Assembly (NCBI RefSeq): GCF_001642805.2
Contig: NZ_CP016948.1
Span: forward strand, 558,001 to 622,000
Length of the DNA: 64,000 nt
Direction of reading: 5' to 3'
From: Serratia surfactantfaciens
Lineage (GTDB): Bacteria; Pseudomonadota; Gammaproteobacteria; Enterobacterales; Enterobacteriaceae
In this document: piece after piece, positions 56,111 to 64,000 of the stretch
Position numbering within the stretch: the stretch's first letter is position 1
Layout: each line of letters begins with the position of its first letter
Translations under genes and position numbers: made by a program
Notes under the pieces: generated by a model
Database searches by the model: none
Told to the model about the DNA's origin: nothing
Seen by the model: only the letters and a program-made list of their open reading frames with translations

Positions 56111-57877
56111 ATGAAACTGCCAGTCAGAGAGTTTGATGCCGTCGTAATCGGCGCCGGCGGTGCGGGCATGCGTGCCGCGCTGCAAATTTCCCAAGCGGGC
56201 TCGACCTGTGCCCTGCTGTCCAAAGTTTTCCCGACCCGTTCCCATACCGTGTCTGCACAGGGCGGCATCACCGTCGCGCTGGGCAACAGCCACGAGGACA
56301 ACTGGGAATGGCATATGTACGACACGGTGAAAGGTTCCGACTATATCGGTGACCAGGACGCCATCGAATATATGTGTAAAACCGGCCCGGAAGCGATTCT
56401 GGAACTGGAACACATGGGTCTGCCGTTCTCTCGTCTGGACGACGGTCGCATCTATCAGCGCCCGTTCGGCGGCCAGTCGCTGAACTTCGGCGGCGAGCAG
56501 GCGGCGCGTACCGCAGCCGCAGCCGACCGTACCGGCCATGCGCTGCTGCACACCCTGTACCAACAGAACCTGAAAAACCACACCACTATCTTCTCCGAGT
56601 GGTATGCGCTTGATCTGGTGAAAAACCAGGACGGCGCGGTGGTCGGCACCACGGCTATCTGCATCGAAACCGGTGAAGTGGTTTACTTCAAAGCCAAGGC
56701 CACCGTGTTGGCGACCGGCGGCGCAGGCCGTATTTACCAGTCCACCACCAACGCCCACATCAACACCGGCGACGGTGTCGGCATGGCGCTGCGCGCCGGC
56801 GTGCCGGTACAGGACATGGAAATGTGGCAGTTCCACCCGACCGGCATCGCCGGCGCGGGCGTGCTGGTGACCGAGGGTTGCCGCGGCGAAGGCGGTTACC
56901 TGCTGAACAAACACGGCGAGCGCTTCATGGAGCGTTATGCGCCGAATGCCAAAGATCTGGCGGGCCGCGACGTGGTTGCCCGTTCGATCATGATCGAAAT
57001 CCGCGAAGGCCGCGGCTGTGACGGTCCTTGGGGCCCGCACGCCAAGCTGAAGCTGGATCACCTGGGTAAAGAGGTGCTGGAATCCCGTCTGCCGGGCATT
57101 CTGGAACTGTCCCGCACCTTCGCGCACGTCGATCCGGTGAAAGAGCCGATCCCGGTTATCCCAACCTGTCACTATATGATGGGCGGCATTCCGACCAAGG
57201 TGACCGGCCAGGCGCTGACCGTGAACGAGAAAGGCGAAGACGTGGTGATCCCGGGGCTGTTCGCCGTGGGCGAAATCGCCTGCGTATCGGTGCACGGCGC
57301 CAACCGTCTGGGCGGCAACTCGCTGCTCGACCTGGTGGTGTTCGGCCGTTCCGCCGGTATGCACCTGCAGGAATCGCTGGAAGAGCAGGGCGTGAGCCGT
57401 GACGCCAGCGACTCCGACGTGGAAGCCTCGCTGGACCGTCTGAACCGTTGGAACAACACCCGTTCCGGCGAAGACCCGGTTGAAATTCGCAAAGCGCTGC
57501 AGTCTTGCATGCAGCACAACTTCTCGGTATTCCGCGAAGGCGATGCGATGGCCAAGGGCCTGGAAGAACTGAAAGTGATCCGTGAACGACTGAAGAACGC
57601 ACGCCTGGACGATACCTCCAGCGAGTTCAACACCCAGCGCATCGAGTGTCTGGAGTTGGATAACCTGATGGAGACTGCGTATTCCACCGCCGTGTCGGCC
57701 AACTTCCGTACCGAGAGCCGTGGCGCACACAGCCGCTTCGACTACCCGGAACGCGATGACGCCAACTGGCTGTGCCATTCGCTGTATCTGCCGCAATCGG
57801 AAAGCATGACGCGCCGCGAAGTGAACATGCAACCGAAGCTGCGCCCGGCATTCCCGCCGAAAGTGCGTTCTTACTAA
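56111..57877 (+). CDS. sdhA: SdhA, succinate dehydrogenase flavoprotein
   Basis: Oxidises succinate to fumarate with covalent FAD. It is 588 residues, the E. coli length. The dinucleotide motif is [17 protein letters not shown] attaches to H45 in [10 protein letters not shown]. Active-site stretches are [20 protein letters not shown] and [20 protein letters not shown]. It starts directly at the sdhD stop. Confidence 0.98.
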   Translation: MKLPVREFDAVVIGAGGAGMRAALQISQAGSTCALLSKVFPTRSHTVSAQGGITVALGNSHEDNWEWHMYDTVKGSDYIGDQDAIEYMCKTGPEAILELEHMGLPFSRLDDGRIYQRPFGGQSLNFGGEQAARTAAAADRTGHALLHTLYQQNLKNHTTIFSEWYALDLVKNQDGAVVGTTAICIETGEVVYFKAKATVLATGGAGRIYQSTTNAHINTGDGVGMALRAGVPVQDMEMWQFHPTGIAGAGVLVTEGCRGEGGYLLNKHGERFMERYAPNAKDLAGRDVVARSIMIEIREGRGCDGPWGPHAKLKLDHLGKEVLESRLPGILELSRTFAHVDPVKEPIPVIPTCHYMMGGIPTKVTGQALTVNEKGEDVVIPGLFAVGEIACVSVHGANRLGGNSLLDLVVFGRSAGMHLQESLEEQGVSRDASDSDVEASLDRLNRWNNTRSGEDPVEIRKALQSCMQHNFSVFREGDAMAKGLEELKVIRERLKNARLDDTSSEFNTQRIECLELDNLMETAYSTAVSANFRTESRGAHSRFDYPERDDANWLCHSLYLPQSESMTRREVNMQPKLRPAFPPKVRSY

Positions 57878-57893
57878 TTGCGGAGATCGACAG

Positions 57894-58610
57894 ATGAAAC
57901 TCGAATTTTCCATTTATCGCTACAATCCGGATGTCGACGACGCCCCGCACATGCAGGACTACACCCTGGAAGCGGAAGAAGGCCGTGACATGATGCTGCT
58001 GGATGCGTTGATCCAGCTGAAAGAAAAAGACCCGACCCTGTCGTTCCGTCGCTCATGCCGCGAAGGCGTGTGCGGTTCCGACGGCCTGAACATGAACGGT
58101 AAAAACGGCCTGGCGTGCATCACCCCGGTTTCGTCGCTGCGTAAAGGCAACGGCAAGATCGTGATCCGTCCGCTGCCGGGCCTGCCGGTGGTGCGCGATC
58201 TGGTGGTGGATATGGGCCAGTTCTATACCCAGTATGAAAAGATCAAGCCTTACCTGCTGAACGACGGCAAGAACCCGCCGGCGCGCGAGCACTTGCAGTC
58301 GCCGGAGCAGCGCGCCAAGCTGGACGGTCTGTACGAGTGCATTCTGTGCGCCTGCTGCTCGACCTCTTGCCCATCGTTCTGGTGGAACCCGGACAAGTTC
58401 ATCGGCCCGGCCGGTCTGCTGGCGGCGTATCGCTTCCTGATCGACAGCCGTGACACGGAAACGCAAGAACGTTTAGATGATCTGGACGACGCTTTTAGTG
58501 TTTTCCGCTGCCATAGCATTATGAATTGTGTCAGTGTATGTCCTAAAGGCTTGAACCCGACGCGTGCTATCGGGCATATCAAGTCCATGCTGCTGCAACG
58601 CGGCGCATAA
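57894..58610 (+). CDS. sdhB: SdhB, succinate dehydrogenase iron-sulfur protein
   Basis: Electron-transfer subunit of complex II. It is 238 residues. The [2Fe-2S] ligands are C55, C60, D63 and C75 (SCREGVCGSDG; GLAC), with the Asp found in E. coli. The [4Fe-4S] and [3Fe-4S] ligands are in CILCACCSTSC (C149-C159) and CHSIMNCVSVCPKGLNP. It follows sdhA by 16 bp. Confidence 0.98.
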   Translation: MKLEFSIYRYNPDVDDAPHMQDYTLEAEEGRDMMLLDALIQLKEKDPTLSFRRSCREGVCGSDGLNMNGKNGLACITPVSSLRKGNGKIVIRPLPGLPVVRDLVVDMGQFYTQYEKIKPYLLNDGKNPPAREHLQSPEQRAKLDGLYECILCACCSTSCPSFWWNPDKFIGPAGLLAAYRFLIDSRDTETQERLDDLDDAFSVFRCHSIMNCVSVCPKGLNPTRAIGHIKSMLLQRGA

Positions 58611-58624
58611 ACGGAATGAGATGC

Positions 58625-58648
58625 TGCGCCGGGCTCTTTTCCGGCGCA
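58625..58648 (+). repeat. GC hairpin after sdhB
   Basis: TGCGCCGG/CCGGCGCA with an 8-nt loop lies 14 bp past the sdhB stop. REP-like in position; no U run. Confidence 0.6.
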
Positions 58649-58663
58649 CGTCCCATAGGGGAG

Positions 58664-58735
58664 GGAACCTCTAAAAACTGACCCGCGGCTGCGGCGCTAT
58701 GCAGCCTGGTTCTTCCGCCGGTTTTTAGAGGTTCC
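58664..58735. repeat. 72-bp composite palindrome in the sdhB-sucA gap
   Basis: GGAACCTCTAAAAAC (58664-58678) and GTTTTTAGAGGTTCC (58721-58735) pair perfectly. Inside them GGCTGC (58687-58692) and GCAGCC (58701-58706) form a second stem. It has no coding capacity. It may be a dispersed palindromic repeat or an RNA control element before sucA. Confidence 0.7.
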
Positions 58736-58885
58736 TTGTAAGGGACCGCAAGGTCCATAACAGAACGTATCGGGCCGTCATGGCCGCAAGTACGTCGAGT
58801 GAACCGTTTTACGGCAAACCGTATTCATCACGGTAATTATGTTAACCACGGCGAAAACTAAAGCTTCAAAGCTTAAGGGATCATG

Positions 58886-61693
58886 ATGCAGAACGGCGCA
58901 ATGAAGGCCTGGCTGGATTCCTCCTATCTGGCGGGCGCGAACCAGTCTTACATAGAGCAGCTCTATGAAGACTTCTTAACCGATCCGGGTTCCGTTGAAG
59001 ATAGCTGGCGTTCCATTTTTCAACAGCTACCAACCGCGGGTGTCAAACCCGATCAGCTTCACTCTCAAACGCGCGATTACTTCCGCCGCCTGGCGAAAGA
59101 CTCCGCGCGCTACAACACCACCATCACCGATCCGGAAACCGACGCCAAACAGGTCAAGGTACTGCAGCTGATCAACGCCTTCCGCTTCCGCGGGCATCAG
59201 CATGCCAACCTCGATCCGCTTGGCCTGTGGCAGCGCGAGCAAGTTCCTGACCTTGATCCCGCTTACCACAACCTGACCGAAGCCGATTTCCAGGAAACCT
59301 TCAACGTGGGCTCTTTCGCCATCGGCAAAGAAACCATGAAGCTGGGCGATCTGTACGCTGCGCTGAAGCAGACCTACTGCGGTTCGATCGGTGCGGAATA
59401 CATGCACATCACCAACACCGAAGAGAAACGCTGGATCCAGCAGCGCATCGAGTCGGTGGTGGGGCGCGCCAGCTTTACCGCCGACGAAAAACGCCGTTTC
59501 CTGAACGAGCTGACCGCGGCGGAAGGCCTGGAACGTTACCTGGGCGCCAAATTCCCGGGTGCCAAACGCTTCTCGCTGGAAGGCGGCGACGCGTTGGTGC
59601 CGATGCTCAAAGAGATGGTGCGCCACGCCGGTAAGAACGGCACGCGCGAAGTGGTGTTGGGCATGGCCCACCGCGGCCGTCTGAACGTGCTGATCAACGT
59701 GCTGGGCAAAAAGCCGGCCGATCTGTTCGACGAATTCGCCGGCAAGCATAAAGAACACCTCGGCACCGGTGACGTGAAATATCACCAGGGCTTCTCCTCC
59801 GACGTGGAAACCGAAGGCGGCATGGTTCACCTGGCGCTGGCGTTCAACCCGTCGCACCTGGAGATCGTCAGCCCGGTGGTCATGGGCTCGGTACGCGCCC
59901 GTCGCGATCGTCTGGACGAAGCGCGCAGCAACATGGTGTTGCCGATCACCATCCACGGCGACGCCGCCATCACCGGCCAGGGCGTGGTTCAGGAAACCCT
60001 GAACATGTCTCAGGCTCGCGGTTACGAAGTGGGCGGCACCGTGCGTATCGTCATCAACAACCAGGTTGGTTTCACCACCTCCAACCCGCTGGATGCGCGC
60101 TCTACCGAATACTGCACCGACATCGCCAAAATGGTTCAGTCGCCGATCTTCCACGTTAACGCGGACGATCCGGAAGCCGTGGCCTTCGTCACCCGTCTGG
60201 CGTTGGATTTCCGTAACACCTTTAAGCGTGACGTGATGATCGATCTGGTCTGCTACCGTCGCCATGGGCACAACGAGGCCGACGAGCCGAGCGCCACCCA
60301 GCCGGTGATGTATCAGAAGATCAAGAAACACCCTACGCCGCGCAAAATCTACGCTGACGTTCTGACCGAGCAGAAAGTGGCCAGCCTGGAAGATGCCACG
60401 GAAATGGTCAACCTGTACCGCGACGCGCTCGACCGCGGCGATTGCGTGGTTGAAGAGTGGCGTCCGATGAACCTGCACTCCTTCACCTGGTCACCGTACC
60501 TGAACCATGAGTGGGACGAAGAGTACCCGAGCAAGGTTGAGATGAAGCGTCTGCAGGAACTGGGCCGCCGCATCAGCACCGTGCCGGAAGCGATCGAAAT
60601 GCAGTCGCGCGTGGCGAAAATCTACGCTGACCGCGCCGAGATGGCCGCAGGCAACAAGCCGTTCGACTGGGGCGCCGCCGAAACGCTGGCCTACGCCACC
60701 ATGGCGGATGAAGGCATTCCAATCCGCATCTCCGGCGAAGACGCCGGCCGCGGCACCTTCTTCCACCGTCACGCGGTGGTGCACAACCAGAAAAACGGTT
60801 CGGTCTACGTTCCGCTGGCGAACATCCACAGCGGCCAGGGCGAATTCAAAGTCTGGGACTCCGTGCTGTCTGAAGAAGCGGTGCTGGCGTTCGAATACGG
60901 CTACGCGACGGCGGAACCACGCACGCTGACCATTTGGGAAGCGCAGTTCGGCGACTTCGCCAACGGCGCACAGGTCGTTATCGACCAGTTCATCAGCTCC
61001 GGCGAGCAAAAATGGGGCCGTATGTGCGGCCTGGTGATGCTGCTGCCGCACGGCTATGAAGGCCAGGGCCCTGAGCACTCTTCCGCGCGTCTGGAACGCT
61101 ATCTGCAGCTGTGCGCAGAGCAGAACATGCAGGTGTGCGTCCCGTCCACGCCGGCGCAGGTTTACCATATGCTGCGTCGTCAGGCGCTGCGCGGTATGCG
61201 CCGTCCGTTGGTGGTGATGTCGCCGAAGTCGCTGCTGCGTCACCCGCTGGCGATTTCTTCGCTGGACGAGCTGGCCAACGGCACCTTCCTGCCGGCGATC
61301 GGCGAGATCGACGACTTGGATCCGAAAGCGGTCAAGCGCGTCGTGCTGTGCTCCGGCAAGGTCTACTACGACCTGCTGGAACAGCGTCGCAAGAACGAGC
61401 AGAAAGACGTGGCCATCGTGCGTATCGAGCAGCTGTATCCGTTCCCGCATCAGGCCGTTCAGGCCGTGCTGGAGCAATACTCGCACGTGCATGATTTCGT
61501 CTGGTGTCAGGAAGAGCCGCTGAACCAGGGCGCCTGGTACTGCAGCCAACACAACTTCCGTGAAGTGGTGCCGTTCGGGGCTTCTTTACGTTACGCAGGA
61601 CGTCCGGCCTCCGCTTCTCCGGCGGTGGGCTATATGTCCGTACACCAGAAGCAGCAGCAGGCTCTGGTGAACGACGCGCTGAATATTGACTAA
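58886..61693 (+). CDS. sucA: SucA, 2-oxoglutarate dehydrogenase E1
   Basis: Thiamine-diphosphate decarboxylase component of the 2-oxoglutarate dehydrogenase complex. It is 935 residues. Active-site stretches are GMAHRGRLNVLIN, FNPSHLEIVSPV, ITIHGDAAITGQGVVQET and CYRRHGHNEADEPSATQP. The second of two adjacent ATG codons matches the E. coli start and has AAGGGA at better spacing; the first (58883) adds one Met. The N-terminal lipoyl-complex anchor region AWLDSSYLAGANQSYIEQL is conserved. Confidence 0.97.
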   Translation: MQNGAMKAWLDSSYLAGANQSYIEQLYEDFLTDPGSVEDSWRSIFQQLPTAGVKPDQLHSQTRDYFRRLAKDSARYNTTITDPETDAKQVKVLQLINAFRFRGHQHANLDPLGLWQREQVPDLDPAYHNLTEADFQETFNVGSFAIGKETMKLGDLYAALKQTYCGSIGAEYMHITNTEEKRWIQQRIESVVGRASFTADEKRRFLNELTAAEGLERYLGAKFPGAKRFSLEGGDALVPMLKEMVRHAGKNGTREVVLGMAHRGRLNVLINVLGKKPADLFDEFAGKHKEHLGTGDVKYHQGFSSDVETEGGMVHLALAFNPSHLEIVSPVVMGSVRARRDRLDEARSNMVLPITIHGDAAITGQGVVQETLNMSQARGYEVGGTVRIVINNQVGFTTSNPLDARSTEYCTDIAKMVQSPIFHVNADDPEAVAFVTRLALDFRNTFKRDVMIDLVCYRRHGHNEADEPSATQPVMYQKIKKHPTPRKIYADVLTEQKVASLEDATEMVNLYRDALDRGDCVVEEWRPMNLHSFTWSPYLNHEWDEEYPSKVEMKRLQELGRRISTVPEAIEMQSRVAKIYADRAEMAAGNKPFDWGAAETLAYATMADEGIPIRISGEDAGRGTFFHRHAVVHNQKNGSVYVPLANIHSGQGEFKVWDSVLSEEAVLAFEYGYATAEPRTLTIWEAQFGDFANGAQVVIDQFISSGEQKWGRMCGLVMLLPHGYEGQGPEHSSARLERYLQLCAEQNMQVCVPSTPAQVYHMLRRQALRGMRRPLVVMSPKSLLRHPLAISSLDELANGTFLPAIGEIDDLDPKAVKRVVLCSGKVYYDLLEQRRKNEQKDVAIVRIEQLYPFPHQAVQAVLEQYSHVHDFVWCQEEPLNQGAWYCSQHNFREVVPFGASLRYAGRPASASPAVGYMSVHQKQQQALVNDALNID

Positions 61694-61702
61694 TGTTCGC
61701 TC

Positions 61703-61728
61703 GCTTGCCGGCCGAGGGGCCGGCAAGC
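61703..61728 (+). repeat. strong hairpin between sucA and sucB
   Basis: GCTTGCCGGCC/GGCCGGCAAGC with loop GAGG, 9 bp past the sucA stop. It has no U run, so it probably stabilises or separates the messages. Confidence 0.7.
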
Positions 61729-61757
61729 AGATGATAAAAAACTTAAGGGAAAGCTAA

Positions 61758-62975
61758 ATGAGTAGCGTAGATATTCTGGTTCCTGACCTTCCTGAATCGG
61801 TTGCCGATGCGACCGTAGCCACCTGGCACAAAAAACCGGGCGACAGCGTGCAGCGTGATGAAGTCCTGGTTGAAATCGAAACCGACAAAGTGGTGTTGGA
61901 AGTGCCGGCCAGTGAAGCGGGTATTCTCGATGCTATCGTGGAAGAAGAGGGCGCGACCGTACTGTCTCGCCAGCTGCTCGGCCGCATCCGCCCAGGCGAC
62001 AGCTCCGGCAAACCGACCGCCGAGAAGAGCCAGGAGAAAGAATCCACTCCTGCACAGCGCGCTACCGCGAGCCTGGAAGAAGAAAGCAATGACGCGCTCA
62101 GCCCGGCGATTCGCCGCCTGATCGCCGAACACGACCTCGATGCCGGCGCCATCAAAGGCACCGGCGTGGGTGGCCGCATCACCCGTGAAGACGTGGAAGC
62201 GCACCTGGCCAAAGGCGGCGCCGCTGCCAAACCGGCCGCCGCCGCTGAAGCCGCACCGCAGCCTGCTCTGGCCGGCCGCAGCGAAAAACGCGTGCCGATG
62301 ACCCGCCTGCGCAAACGCGTCGCCGAGCGTCTGCTGGAAGCGAAGAACAGCACCGCGATGCTGACCACCTTCAACGAAATCAACATGCAGCCGATCATGG
62401 ACCTGCGCAAGCAGTACGGCGAAGCCTTCGAGAAACGCCACGGCGTGCGTCTGGGCTTCATGTCCTTCTACATCAAGGCGGTGGTTGAAGCGCTGAAGCG
62501 CTTCCCGGAAGTGAACGCGTCGATCGACGGTTCCGACGTGGTTTACCACAACTACTTCGACATCAGCATCGCGGTTTCTACCCCGCGCGGCCTGGTGACG
62601 CCGGTACTGCGTGATGTGGACGCCATGAGCATGGCTGACATCGAGAAGAAAATCAAAGAGCTGGCCGTTAAGGGCCGCGACGGCAAACTGACCGTGGAAG
62701 AGCTGACCGGCGGTAACTTCACCATTACCAACGGCGGCGTATTCGGCTCGCTGATGTCCACCCCGATCATCAACCCGCCGCAGAGCGCCATCCTGGGCAT
62801 GCACGCCATCAAAGATCGCCCAATGGCGGTCAATGGTCAGGTGGTGATCCAGCCGATGATGTATCTGGCGCTGTCTTATGACCACCGCCTGATCGACGGT
62901 AAAGAATCCGTCGGTTATCTGGTGACGGTCAAAGAGATGCTGGAAGATCCGGCTCGTCTGCTGCTGGACGTCTAG
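61758..62975 (+). CDS. sucB: SucB, dihydrolipoyl succinyltransferase E2
   Basis: E2 core of 2-oxoglutarate dehydrogenase. It is 405 residues. The lipoyl domain (about 2-77) has lipoylation site K44 in [13 protein letters not shown] linker precedes the peripheral subunit-binding domain (about 112-150, [20 protein letters not shown]), then an Ala/Pro linker and the catalytic domain with the active-site motif SYDHRLIDG near the C-terminus. AAGGGAAAG lies upstream of the ATG. Confidence 0.98.
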   Translation: MSSVDILVPDLPESVADATVATWHKKPGDSVQRDEVLVEIETDKVVLEVPASEAGILDAIVEEEGATVLSRQLLGRIRPGDSSGKPTAEKSQEKESTPAQRATASLEEESNDALSPAIRRLIAEHDLDAGAIKGTGVGGRITREDVEAHLAKGGAAAKPAAAAEAAPQPALAGRSEKRVPMTRLRKRVAERLLEAKNSTAMLTTFNEINMQPIMDLRKQYGEAFEKRHGVRLGFMSFYIKAVVEALKRFPEVNASIDGSDVVYHNYFDISIAVSTPRGLVTPVLRDVDAMSMADIEKKIKELAVKGRDGKLTVEELTGGNFTITNGGVFGSLMSTPIINPPQSAILGMHAIKDRPMAVNGQVVIQPMMYLALSYDHRLIDGKESVGYLVTVKEMLEDPARLLLDV

Positions 62976-62986
62976 TAACCCTTGCC

Positions 62987-63006
62987 GGGCGCGGCGTGCC
63001 GCGCCC
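62987..63006 (+). repeat. GC hairpin between sucB and sucC
   Basis: GGGCGCGG/CCGCGCCC with loop CGTG, 11 bp past the sucB stop. No U run. Confidence 0.6.
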
Positions 63007-63097
63007 GCACTCTGTGCTATGTGGCCGGAAAACCATGCGGTTTGCCGCGGAATAATGGTCCGGCTAAAAACCTTCAGAACTGAATGGATAGAACATC

Positions 63098-64000
63098 ATG
63101 AATTTACACGAATATCAGGCAAAACAGCTGTTTGCTCGGTATGGCATGCCGGCACCAACCGGTTACGCCTGTACCACTCCGCGTGAAGCAGAAGAAGCCG
63201 CATCCAAAATCGGCTCCGGCCCGTGGGTGGTGAAATGTCAGGTTCATGCTGGCGGCCGCGGTAAAGCGGGCGGCGTTAAAGTCGTCAACAACAAAGAAGA
63301 TATCCGTGCTTTCGCGGAAGCCTGGTTGGGCAAGCGTCTGGTGACTTACCAGACTGACGCGCTGGGCCAGCCGGTTAACCAGATCCTGGTTGAAGCGGCG
63401 ACCGACATCGATAAAGAACTGTACCTGGGCGCCGTCGTAGACCGCGCGACCCGTCGCATCGTATTCATGGCGTCTACCGAAGGCGGCGTGGAAATCGAGA
63501 AAGTGGCGGAAGAAACCCCTGAACTGATCCACAAAATGACCATCGATCCGCTGGCGGGTCCACAGCCTTATCAGGGTCGTGAGCTGGCCTTCAAACTGGG
63601 CCTGACCGGTAAGCAAGTCAGCCAGTTCGCCAAGATCTTCATGGGCCTGGCGACGCTGTTCCTGGAGCGTGACCTGGCGATGGTTGAGATCAACCCGCTG
63701 GTGATCACCAAGCAGGGCGATCTGGTGTGCCTGGACGGCAAACTGGGCGCCGACGGCAACGCCCTGTTCCGTCAGCCGGAACTGCGTGAAATGCGTGACC
63801 CTTCTCAGGAAGACGAGCGTGAATCCCGTGCGGCTCAGTGGGAGCTGAACTACGTTGCCCTCGACGGCAACATCGGCTGCATGGTTAACGGCGCCGGTCT
63901 GGCGATGGGCACCATGGACATCGTTAAACTGCACGGCGGCGAACCGGCCAACTTCCTGGACGTGGGCGGCGGCGCGACCAAAGAGCGCGTGACCGAAGCG
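63098..64000 (+). CDS. sucC: SucC, succinyl-CoA synthetase beta subunit (partial)
   Basis: ADP-forming beta subunit with an ATP-grasp fold. The window holds the first 301 codons; the gene continues past the right edge. The N-terminus [20 protein letters not shown] is typical. The ATP-grasp segment includes [18 protein letters not shown]. Metal-binding and later conserved stretches are [26 protein letters not shown] and [18 protein letters not shown]. It follows sucB by 122 bp, with a hairpin between them; sucD is expected next. Confidence 0.97.
   Translation, partial: MNLHEYQAKQLFARYGMPAPTGYACTTPREAEEAASKIGSGPWVVKCQVHAGGRGKAGGVKVVNNKEDIRAFAEAWLGKRLVTYQTDALGQPVNQILVEAATDIDKELYLGAVVDRATRRIVFMASTEGGVEIEKVAEETPELIHKMTIDPLAGPQPYQGRELAFKLGLTGKQVSQFAKIFMGLATLFLERDLAMVEINPLVITKQGDLVCLDGKLGADGNALFRQPELREMRDPSQEDERESRAAQWELNYVALDGNIGCMVNGAGLAMGTMDIVKLHGGEPANFLDVGGGATKERVTEA

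Noticed and set aside
56075..57913. 612-codon minus-strand open frame over sdhA
   Set aside because: Antisense shadow; sdhA matches the family end to end.
1..64000. CRISPR arrays, prophage, insertion sequences, toxin-antitoxin or defence genes
   Set aside because: No direct-repeat arrays, transposase, integrase or defence-type domains were seen; nearly all coding space is conserved enterobacterial genes.

Overview
The window is enterobacterial chromosome. Gene content and order follow the E. coli gltIJK to sucABC segment, but the insertions point to Serratia, most likely S. marcescens or a close relative: a 480-residue ChiC-type chitinase beside the nag operon, a chiP-chiQ-chitobiase operon with an 885-residue chitobiase, and a DUF969/DUF979 transporter with a pyroglutamyl peptidase beside pxpBCA. 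Species assignment rests on remembered protein sequences, not on a search. No phage, insertion sequence, transposase or CRISPR array was seen.

Layout. 1-2.5 kb: start of gltK, then gltJ and gltI (glutamate/aspartate importer, minus strand), with a striking upstream control region. 2.5-8.6 kb: lnt, corC, ybeY, ybeZ, a zinc-ribbon yjdM and miaB, all minus. 8.8-10.0 kb: ubiF (plus). 10.1-10.75 kb: six tRNA genes (minus) under one GC-discriminator promoter. 10.9-14.3 kb: asnB and chitinase chiC. 14.5-20.9 kb: nagD, nagC, nagA, nagB, with divergent nagE. 21-28 kb: glnS, then chiP, chiQ and chb. 28-31 kb: fur, fldA, ybfE, ybfF (minus). 31-34.6 kb: seqA, pgm, a His-rich PadR regulator and a DUF3861 gene. 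34.6-42.6 kb: kdpFABCDE (minus), including a 29-codon kdpF. 43-47.5 kb: ybfA, a DUF523-DUF1722 fusion, phrB, a periplasmic class II cyclic-nucleotide phosphodiesterase and ybgI. 47.7-53.3 kb: pxpB, pxpC, pxpA, DUF969, DUF979, pcp and nei. 53.3-64 kb: gltA (minus), divergent sdhCDAB, then sucA, sucB and the first 301 codons of sucC.

How the genes work together. A nearly complete chitin route is present. ChiC cuts the polymer outside the cell, ChiP admits oligomers, Chb makes GlcNAc, NagE imports and phosphorylates it, NagA and NagB convert it to fructose-6-phosphate, and NagC represses. The chiP leader carries a 17-nt exact complement of the ChiX sRNA seed as I remember it, overlapping the ribosome binding site. 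A second module handles 5-oxoproline: Pcp releases it from peptides, DUF969/DUF979 probably transport it, and PxpABC open it to glutamate. The right end is the core TCA block.

The least explained items are: a textbook sigma-54 promoter with NtrC-like sites upstream of gltI; three evenly spaced operator-like palindromes before the His-rich PadR gene; the TudS-like DUF523-DUF1722 fusion beside photolyase; the exported phosphodiesterase; and two palindromic intergenic elements (54888-54978 and 58664-58735). I did not find a clearly novel multi-gene system.
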